In this document: piece after piece, positions 1 to 9,683 of the stretch
Layout of the letters: each line of letters begins with the position of its first letter
How positions within the stretch are numbered: the first letter of the stretch is position 1
Made by a program: the position numbers and the translations under genes
NCBI GenBank assembly: GCA_019137255.1
Contig: WPDH01000053.1
Span: 1 to 64,000 of the forward strand
DNA from: Corinectria fuckeliana
Taxonomy: Eukaryota > Ascomycota > Sordariomycetes > Hypocreales > Nectriaceae
Direction of reading: 5' to 3'
Length of the DNA: 64,000 nt
Notes under the pieces: model-generated
What the model was told of the DNA's origin: nothing
What the model saw: only the letters and a program-made list of their open reading frames with translations
The model's database searches: none

Positions 1-306
1 ATTTAGTCTGAGTAAAAACTTATTATACTATTTTTACTTATTTATATAATATATATAAAATAAGAGATAGCTTATACTATTCTTATTAAAGTAGTAAACT
101 TCTCGTTTAAAATAGTAGTATTTTTTATTGTAGCTTATATTTTTCTCTTAGCTTGTATAAGATTAGCTTAAATATATAGTAGATTTATAGTAAAAAAACT
201 TACTCTTATAGCTAGTATTATTATTATTATTATTAGAATCTATATATAAACAGATTAGTATATATAATTATATCTCTCCTGCTAAGAGACTATACTAGGT
301 TTATTA

Positions 307-309
<3 letters not shown>

Positions 310-359
<50 letters not shown>
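310..359. repeat. (TTA)n microsatellite
   Basis: About 16 tandem TTA/ATT units occur without interruption inside the AT-rich block. A shorter tract of the same unit lies near 217-236, and an (AAAT)n run lies near 1128-1151. Confidence 0.85.
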
Positions 360-3300
360 GTTATTATTCTTAGCTGTATAAAGTTAGCTACTATAATAAG
401 ACTGTAATAAAGCTATAGTATAAGCAGCTAAGAAATAAACATATTAATAAATCCTAGAAAGAATATATATTAGTATATATTTAAGACCTAAAGCTAATAT
501 AAGCCTAATAAAAAGCCTAAGAGGAAGCTACTTATAGAGGTGTTAAAAAGAGAAGAAAGAAAGAAAGATATTATAACCTAAGAGACTAAATAATAAATAA
601 TAATAAAGATTTATATAGCTGCTAACAGCTGCTAACAGCTGTTAAGTATTAAGTCTATACTAGCCTCTAGCTATTAATAACTACACTACTAGCTAACCTA
701 CTAACAGCTAGCTAACCTACTAGTAGCTAGTTCTGCCCACTTAAAATCCTAAGCTCTTAGCTATAACTGTAAAGTAACTTAGACATACCTAGCTAGTATA
801 ATCCTAACACTTAACCGCTCTGCTCTTATAGCAGACTAGGCGCTTAACACTTAGTTAACTATTTCTCCCTTCTTTACTCCTTTTTTCCTTTTTCCCTCTT
901 TTTCTTTTCTCTTTTTCTCCTTCTCTCTCTTTAATTTTTTTCTAGCCCTCTAGGAAATAAGATAACTTTAGTCCTAGCAAAAGGACTATTTACTTACATG
1001 TAGTAATAGTATAAGAGGCCTAACCCGGGCCTGCTATATAAAGGATATAAGTTTTTATCTAATTTTATAGTTTTTCCTGTATTTATATAAAATAGAAGCA
1101 CTATTTACCTTTTAGGTCTATAAAGTATAAATAAATAAATAAATAAATAATAAGAGCTATCTTAAATAATAAAAGTGTTAAATCTTTTAAGAGCTAAGAA
1201 ATATTACTTATTAGATTCTTAAGAAGTATTTATACTAGATTATAAGCTATTATAAGTATTTCTAATATTATATTTAGTATTATAAACTTAGTAGTCTTAT
1301 TAGTGTTATTAGGCTTACTTAACTTAAAATTAAATCTAATATTATTATTAAGTAGTATTAAGTTAATATAGCTAAATTTCTTATTATAAATTAGAGGGCT
1401 ATTAGTATATAAGATATAAAATTCTTAGTTAGCTATATTTATTATTATATCTTAAGACTTATAGCTTAGGTTTAAGATTCTTATATTATTATTAAAAAGA
1501 TTAGTAGTAGCTTAAATTATTTAGTTTACTTACCTAAAGGTACTCTCTACCTTAGATCTAGTTTTATAATACTAAGTTTAAATATTATCTACTCTAATAA
1601 TACCCTCTAAGTTAGATATTATAAAGTCTTACTAAGATAATAACTTAAGATTAGCTAAGTTTAGCTATCTATTAATATTTATACTAATAGCTTTACTTAA
1701 TAGTATTAGGTTTTATAAAGTGATTATATTTATTTCTATAGGCTAAGATAGTTTATTTTTTTCTTCTTATAAGTTATAATTTTTAGTTTTTTACCTTTTT
1801 AATAGCTTCTTCTAAGAGGGGTAAAGTGCTTTCTCTTTTATAATACCTATCTTAGCTGTCTAGCTCTTAAATATAGTAAGGTTATCTTGCTTAAGTGTTA
1901 AGATAAGCAGCTAGTTTTTATTCTAAATAGGTATATTTATATAATTATTAGTTTTAGCATATAATATATAAGAAAGAATATTCTTATTATATTATAATTT
2001 AGCTAAACTGTTTTTATCTTATTTATCTTATTTACTATAAGTCTCTTATAGTATATATAAAAATTATTATAAGCTCTAAAATATAAAATTACTAGGTTAC
2101 CTAATAATAAGAAGCACTTACCCTGCTTATATTACTTAGTATAACTATATATACTTTAATAAACTTTAATCTTACTACCTAGCTTACTAAGAATTTATAA
2201 TCTTATATTATCTAAAATTATATACTATAATCTAAATTATAAATTTTTAGCTCTTTTAGCTTTCTATTAAATCTGTTTCTTCTTAGCTATAATCTTATAA
2301 ATCTTTTATTTATTATAGTAAAATTATAAAGTTAGAAGTGCTAATACCCTAAGAGCTAATAAGATAAGCTAAGAAAGTAATATAAAAAACACTCTCTTAA
2401 CTCTTAGAAATAAGATACTACTAAGACTTCTTATATAATACTACTACTAGGTTTTAAAAATAGTATTTAGTTTACTACTTAAGCGAATAATAGCAGGCTA
2501 GCTCTAAGCTATACTATACTACTAGACTTAAGACCTCTACTAAGTATATTTTTATAGTTATTATACTTTCTATTACTTACACTTTATAGTAATAAAGGGT
2601 GACTATATATAAAAGAAATACTACTTAGGTGAGAGTAAGTATTAGTATCTTAACTGTATTAAGATAAATTAACTTTATATCTCTCTTAATATATAATAAT
2701 ACTAGTAGCTAACTTTTTATAAGATAAATATAGTTATTATAACTAGGAAAAGTGCTATTAAAGCCCTAAAGGATGCTTTTCTTAGATATTATTACTAAAA
2801 ATATAAGTAAGCTTAATAGATAAATAATATCTAAGTAACCTTTAATAAATTTAAGCTAAGCTGCTAAGTTATATTCTTATATTATTTTAACTGTAACTTA
2901 GAGGATATTCTAATCTTATACTATTTTAACAGCTTAGTTAACTATAATAAGAAGAAGATTATTTAAGAAGCTTAGTATAAGTTTAGTAATAATATAGTAA
3001 TATAAAAAAGTATAATACTAAAAAACTTTAGGGTATATTAATTTAATATTATAAGTTTAAATACTATTTCTTACTAGTAATATAAAGTTACCTTATAAAG
3101 CTTTATAAGATATCTCTTATATTATAAGAGGAGATAAATTCTAAATAAATCTATAAGCACCTAGAGAAGAAGTTTATTCTTAAAGATTTTATAGCTATAG
3201 CTAAGTTTATAAATAACTATATTAGCCTAGATAAGTTAAAGCCTAAGCTTAAAGCTTAGTATAAAAATACTTTATCTTATTTTTACTATAAAATAAGCTT

Positions 3301-4966
3301 TTACTAACTATATATAGTTATCTAGTATAATCTTAGCTATTATATTAAATAAAATATTAACCTAAGTAATAAAAGAGTCTTAGTTAATAGTGATAACTAT
3401 AATACTAATAATAGTTCTAAATAATTCTCTAAGAAGGCTATCTAAGCTTAACTCTCTTAACTATTTAAAATAATAGAACTTAAGTTTATAATCTTATATA
3501 GTAAGAATATTAAGGTAATACTAAAATAGAAAAAGAAGAAATATATATTTATAAAAAAGAATAAATCTATTTTTAATAATAACCTAAATTTATATATTCT
3601 TATAATTATAAAAGCTCTTACTAAGAATAACTTATCTAAGAATTAAAACTTTTAGGAGAGGTGTAATAAATAAAGTAATAAATATATAAATATTAGTAGT
3701 AATTCTTCTTCTAGAGATAAGTATCTTAGAGATAAGTCTCTAACTCTACTATAGCTAGTACTTATTAAAGCTACTATAAAATATAAGAATACTAGAAGAA
3801 AAAAGCGTAAAAAACCTTATAAGCTTACTAATAAGTAAGACCTTAATAATAATAATAACAACTTTAATAATAACTACTATAATAACTAATATAAGCTATA
3901 ATATAAAACTAGATATAATAGTAGATACTAAAAGAGTAATAATAGTAAATATAAGAATAAGAATAATAGCTAGTAGGATAGTAAGGTTAATAATAAAACT
4001 AATAACTATAATAAATTTAGGTTTTATTATAATAAGTATAAAGTTTTTTATAATTATACTAGTAAGTATATTAATAAAAATAACTAGATAAGACTAATTA
4101 GTATTATTTTAAGACTAGTATTCTAATATATTTATAACCTAAGTGAATTTTCTAAGAGAAGAGGCTAGTAATAATTTATAATATATCTTTTTATATAATA
4201 AATCTTTTAGAGGTATATAAGATATACTTATATTTTATAATAGCTTTTTATATTTACTATATTTTACTATAGTAAATTATAATATAAGATAATATATATA
4301 TTTATCTGTGAAATTAAGGTGATAAATATTATCTAGGTGTTTATTATAAGAATTAGCAGATATAGTTCTTTTACGCTTTTTAGCTAATAAATTATTTTAT
4401 AAAACTTTTTTATATTTTAATATATAATTTACACCTTTAGTAATATATCTAATAATCTTAACTTTATTCTTATACTATATATTACTATAAAAACCTAGGT
4501 TCTTATAATTTTTAGCTTATATATATAATATTACTTTATATTTTATAATAATTACTAACTTAACTAGTAAATATATATCTTACTATTATATTACTAAAAA
4601 CACCTACTGTTAATTCTCTAAAAGAGCTAAAACCTGCTACTAGCTCTATCTTATCTTAAAGTTTTAGTTTATTAACCTTAACTAACTTAGAATAGTTTAT
4701 AAGCCTCTAATATTATATTATAAATAAGGTTTAGTAAGAATTAGATAAAGCTTTAAAATTATAAGCTTTAAAAAATAATAAAGCTAGTAAAATACTAAAT
4801 GTTAAAAATTAAAGTAGTAATATAATCTATCTAGTTTATTAATCTTTTTTATATACTCTAAGAGAATAAGTAATTAAGTATAAGTAAGAATAAAAGTAAA
4901 AATAATAAAAATATACTAGTATCTAAAGTTTAAAAGATAGTTATTTATAATAGTAAAAGTTAAGAG

Positions 4967-5135
4967 TGTAAGAGTACAGCTAAGCTAAGAGCTTACTAAG
5001 AGCTCACTAAGAGCTTCTTTATAACCTATTATATAGTATAATTAAGTGACACAGCTTACTTAAATTATTTAATCTTTTTAGCCTTACAGCTAGAACTTTC
5101 TATTAAAAGTTAAGTATACTACTCTAACTCTTATA
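4967..5135. repeat. Left LTR of the miniature element
   Basis: This 169-bp repeat pairs with 5488-5656 without gaps. I count 16 mismatches, every one a transition (A/G or C/T), which is what RIP produces. It contains the internal short repeat AAGAGCT several times. Confidence 0.85.
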
Positions 5136-5471
5136 ATTATTTAAGTATATATTAGGTCTAGTACTATATAAAAGGTTATAAGTTTAAATCCCTGCTAAAC
5201 CTTATAACTATAATAAGCGCTAAGCTTATAAGAATAAATATATATAGTTACCTACTATAACTAAAGCCTTAAGGGTTAATAGTAGTAGTTATCTTAGGCC
5301 TAAAAGCTAGGCCACTCTCTAACACACATATATATATAAGTGTAACAAGGTTGCTATATTTCTAACCTTATAAGGGCTAACCCTCTATAACAGTGTAAAA
5401 GAGGCTTTTTATACCTAGAGCAGAAAAGGTTATACTATACTTAACAAGCTAGCAGCCTAGGATATACTATT

Positions 5472-5483
5472 AAGAGAGGGGGA
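5472..5483 (+). other. Polypurine tract before right LTR
   Basis: AAGAGAGGGGGA is a 12-base pure purine run four bases upstream of the right LTR, the position and composition expected of the plus-strand primer of an LTR element. It stands out in a region where G runs are otherwise almost absent. Confidence 0.7.
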
Positions 5484-5487
5484 TAAT

Positions 5488-5656
5488 TATAAGAGTACAG
5501 CTAAGCTAAGAGCTTACTAAGAGCTCGCTAAGAGCTCTCTTATAACCTGTTATACAGTATAATTAAGTGACACAGCTTACTTAAATTGTTTAATCTTTTT
5601 AGCCTTATAGCTAGGACTTTTTATTAAAGGTTAAGCATGCTGCCCTAACTCTTATA
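5488..5656. repeat. Right LTR of the miniature element
   Basis: This is the 169-bp partner of 4967-5135. It keeps more G/C at the variable positions (for example GCATGCTGCCC against GTATACTACTC in the left copy), so the left LTR has taken more of the mutations. Confidence 0.85.
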
Positions 5657-8250
5657 AAGAGCTAAGAAAGTAGTTAAGTTTAAAATATTTTATAAGCCTC
5701 TTACACTTTAATTACTAGTTTCTCTATTTTTATATTACTAAATAGAGAATAATTATAAAGGTTAGGTATCTTTTGTTTTATATCTTAATAAATTTATACT
5801 TATCTATAAGTAGTGTAAAAAATAAATAATAGCTCTTAGTTATATAATACTATTTTTTTACTTAACTTATTATCTTTTACTATCTTATCTTTATAAAGTA
5901 TAACTTAGAAACTTAATTAAGTATTACTATAGTATCTTTAAACTCTATTATTAATAGAGATTAAACTTAGTAGTAAAAATAATTCTGTTTAAGCTTATCT
6001 TATTTCTTTTCTAATTAATCCTAGTGAATAATTCTAATATTTATTAGTACTTAAAAGAGTACTATTAGAGTTGTATAATTATAGTATTACTACTTAAAGG
6101 TATATTTATCTTATTTTACTATTTTTAATTACTACTAATATTATCTAATAGATAGCTTCTTAAAAATTAAGTAAACTATAAAAGAAAGTAACACTAAGGC
6201 TAGCTATATATAGTAATTACTTTATAGCTAATAATAGTATTTACTAATTATTCTTAAAAGCTTATAAAGATACTATTAAAGATAATAAAAATAGTAAAAA
6301 GGCTAGTAAAAAACATAAAAGAATACTTAGGCTAATAATTATATAGTTTCTAGAGGTATTACTTAGACTTAAGAATTATAATAAAGATTATTATTTTATA
6401 TTTTAGTTTTAGTTTACTAAAAAGCACCTAGACTATATAAATATTCTTTAATAAGAAGCTCTTAAGTTTTATACTTTAAATAGTTTACTTTTTAAGGTTT
6501 ATCTACTTATAAATACTTTTAAGATAAAAAAAAGCTTTATTTTTAGTAACCTAGAATATAAGAGAGAAATACTTACTAAGGTTACTAGTAAAACATCTAA
6601 GATAAATATTAATAAGAATTTATAAAAGCCTCTTACTCTTAAGGCTAAGTATAAGTAAGATAATACTTTTATAACTTAAAAATCCTAAAAGAAACTAAAA
6701 AAGAGTAAATAAGTAGCTTCTACTAGTAATAATAAAAAGAATAATACTAAGGTTTTAAATACTAGTAGTACTTATATTAAAATAAAAGCTAAGATTTCTT
6801 CTAATAAAAATAAAAATAATAGAAAAGCAGATATAATAAAAAGGTTTAAAGTGTGAAAAAGAGAAAAGAATTTATCTATTTAGAAGCTAGTAGATATAGC
6901 CTAGTATAAAAAGCTTAATCTAAATAAGAATATTTATAAGAATAATAAGATTAATAGAACTTAGACTTTCTAGTCTATTAAAAAAGCTTAGAAACTTATA
7001 AAGACTTTAAAACTTATAACTATAAATAGCTTTAAAGATAATAATAAGAATAAGATAAATAATATAATTATATCTTATACTTAAGTTATAAAGCAGAATA
7101 AAGATTATTACTTAGCTTACTTCTCTACTATTAATAATTATAGTATTAATAAGATAAAACTAGATATAATTAATATTATTCTTAATCTTATATTACTTAA
7201 TAAAGTTTATATAACTATATAAACTAATTATCTTAATTTAGCTATTATTAAAAAGAAAAGTCTAGGTTTAAATAATAGTAATACTATAATTAATACTACT
7301 ATTTTATTAATCTTAGCTAATATAATTATATCTCTTAAACTAACTATAAACCCTATTTAAAATCTAAAAGATAATAGTGATTTTTATAACTTTACTATTA
7401 CTAATAAGAAGTATTAGAGTTTTAAGGATATAATTATAAGTAATATAACAAGTAATACTAAAATCTAAATAAAAATTAGGTATTATAAGATTTTAAAAGA
7501 AGTTTCTTTTAAGTTTAGTAAAAAGATAGTAAGCTTAAAGCTTAAAATAGTTTAAGATTATAAGATAAGTATAAAAATAAAAATACTATAAGACTAGCTT
7601 TATTTTATAATATACTATTAGTATTTATATATTTTATAAAAATATAATTTAAGTTTACTTTCTAACTTATCTCTTAGAATAAATATACTAAATAAGAGAA
7701 GAAATTTACTATATCTTATTTATAATATACTATACTTAAGTGTTTTATATTATAACTTAATAACTCTTATTATAAATAGAAAGAACTTAGCACTTTAAGA
7801 TAAAAATTAAATATCCTAAAAGCTAAAAGATTTAATCTTATCTTATTAAAAAAATAATAACTTTAATACTTAGCTACTTTTATATAATAAGTAAATTAAA
7901 AAGTATCTCTAGGCTATTACTATCTTAAATAAAATTAATTTAAAAACCTAATAAGTAAAAATATATTAGATATTATATAAAGTAAGTTAAGATTATATTA
8001 TTCTAAAAATAATATTAAATATTAATATAATTTTTAACTTTAATATAAGATTAAAAATTCTAATATAGTCTTAATTTTTTAATATATATTAAGCTAACTT
8101 AAATAATACTATCTATTATTAGCCCTATTCACTAAAAAAGGCTTAATATAGTGTAAATACTATAGCAATTTAAACCCTACTAAGCTTATATCTCTATACC
8201 TATAGTATATTAAAACTTTTACCACTATATTACACCCTCTAGCATTATGT

Positions 8251-8574
8251 TCAAAAACGACCCCCCCCCGGTAGGTAGTACTACTGTAGTAGTCTACATT
8301 TAGCGGTTGCCCAGCCGCTAGTCGGAGGTACGTACCGCTCGCTCAAGTCCCGACATCAGCCCGCCAAGCGGACAGACAGAGTCCCTGCATCTTCCTTCTA
8401 TGTAAGTTCTAGCTGTGACGTGACGTCCCAACCCCGCTAAATACGGCAGCAACCTACCCCCCCAAACCTTCCATTCCCGTCACCATCAGCATCATCGCCA
8501 AAGACAACCGAATACAGCTCATCCAGCAGCTTCATTGCTCCAGTTCTTCGCCGCAAACCAACCAATCCTCCAAC
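8251..8574 (+). promoter_or_regulatory. RIB4 upstream region at the RIP boundary
   Basis: Composition switches from AT-rich to about balanced within some 20 bases around 8240-8260, at a C9 run (8261-8269). The remaining 310 bp must carry the promoter and 5' leader of RIB4. I see no clear TATA box. CT-rich sequence and the CCAACATG-like start context precede the ATG. Confidence 0.5.
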
Positions 8575-9275
8575 ATGTCGCTCAAGGGCCCTTCTCCCCA
8601 GCACCACGAGGGCTCCGCCCTGCGCATCGCCATCGTCCACGCCCGCTGGAACGAGACCATCATAGAGCCCCTCGTCGCCGGCGCCAAGGAGAAGCTGCTG
8701 GCCTGCGGCGTCAAGGAGTCCAACATCGTCGTTCAGTCCTGTCCAGGCTCTTGGGAGCTCCCCATTGCCGTCCAGCGGTAACAACCCCCCCACACCAACA
8801 TATATCGTGTTTCTCGTCGAGCCGCGTGTCCCGGGTACTTGCTTGCTGACGTATGTATGCTATACTCGCCAGTCTCTTTTCCGCTTCCCAAATCCAGAGC
8901 ACCGGTGCCACCAGCGGCCCCTCCGCGACTGACCTCCTCGCCTCCTCTACCACGGATCTCACCTCGCTTCCCAGCTCGTCGGCCACGTCAGCAGGCGCAT
9001 TCGATGCCATTATCGCCGTCGGCGTCCTCATCAAAGGCGAGACCATGCACTTTGAGTACATTGCCGAGTCCACATGCCAGGGCCTCATGCGTGTGCAGCT
9101 TGACACTGGCGTCCCCGTCATTCTCGGTGTCCTCACCGTCCTGAATGATGAGCAGGCCAAGGCTCGCGCTGGCGTCGACGGTAAAGGCCACAACCATGGC
9201 GAAGACTGGGGTCTGGCCGCTGTGGAGATGGGTGTTAAGAGGAGGGAGTGGACGAATGGCACCATTGACGGCTAA
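8575..9275 (+). CDS. RIB4: 6,7-dimethyl-8-ribityllumazine synthase
   Basis: Two exons, 8575-8777 and 8873-9275, give 201 residues; the intron 8778-8872 has GT..AG ends and splicing restores the family sequence AVQRLFSASQIQ. The protein condenses 5-amino-6-ribitylamino-uracil with dihydroxybutanone phosphate, the penultimate step of riboflavin synthesis, in the cytosol. Family marks are IAIVHARWN near residue 20, the substrate-loop segment CPGSWELP near 57-64, FDAIIAVGVLIKGET around 111-125 and the proposed catalytic His127 in GETMHFEY. Residues 77-109 form a Ser/Thr/Ala-rich insertion that bacterial enzymes lack; I recall similar insertions in filamentous-fungal homologues. The first ATG gives the expected N-terminus. 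The 3' end faces the next gene. Confidence 0.95.
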
Positions 9276-9683
9276 ACAAAAGAGCTTCTGCAATACCCAG
9301 GATATAAGGAAGCATTGGCTGTGAATCATACCTGTGATCATTGGCTGACATGGGCGCTTGCGTAGCATGGACTTCATGAGACTCAGACAAAAAGGCAACG
9401 GGCGGGAGAGTCAATAACTATACTTTGAAGACCCCCGAATTAGTCAATTACCGGCGTAGAGATTTATCTATCATGCACCCGACGCAGATCCCAGCAAGCC
9501 AGTGCCCATCACTTCTCCCTGCAGACGCCCAAACGAAAAGCACGGTTCTAGAATATACAAAAATGTATGGGCCTCGCAGTTACCGCAGTTAGCTGTGCAG
9601 TCCCGCATGTTCCCAAGATGCAATAATAGGGCGTTTAGATCCAATCTCTTCCTTGGCAGTAACTTCAAGAGATGGCACCTGGT
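9276..9683. other. Convergent 3' intergenic region
   Basis: This 408-bp gap separates the stop codons of two converging genes and should hold both 3' UTRs. I see no gene, RNA or repeat in it. Confidence 0.6.

Larger units (their letters stand above)
4967..5656. mobile_element. LTR miniature (TRIM-like) non-autonomous retroelement
   Basis: Two 169-bp direct repeats (4967-5135 and 5488-5656) flank a 352-bp interior. The first repeat starts TGTAAGAG and ends CTCTTATA, which is the inverted complement TG..CA with one C-to-T change. The second starts TATAAGAG, again one RIP-type change. A purine tract (5472-5483) lies 4 bp before the second repeat. AAGAG occurs directly before 4967 and directly after 5656, as expected for a 5-bp target duplication. 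No coding frame exists. Length, LTRs, tract and duplication fit a terminal-repeat retrotransposon in miniature. I could not recognise a primer-binding site after the first repeat, so orientation is set only by the purine tract (left to right). Confidence 0.8.
1..8250. repeat. AT-rich block of RIP-degraded repeat DNA
   Basis: The sequence is made almost wholly of TA, AA, TT, AG and CT steps; long lines contain no CA or TG at all. Such depletion of CpA/TpG in favour of TpA is the known mark of repeat-induced point mutation (C to T in CpA on either strand). Stop codons are so frequent in all six frames that no open frame of 60 codons exists. The ancestral elements are not identifiable by eye except for the LTR miniature at 4967-5656. 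Slightly less mutated islands lie near 600-1080 and 5130-5660. The block probably behaves as heterochromatin; that is inference from the RIP state. Confidence 0.9.

Noticed and set aside
4000..4080. Possible RIPed zinc-knuckle (gag) sequence
   Set aside because: Reversing RIP in the Tyr/Lys-rich translation did not give CX2CX4HX4C spacing.
4967..5656. CRISPR-like interpretation of the repeats
   Set aside because: Only two long repeats; eukaryotic context; LTR features explain them.
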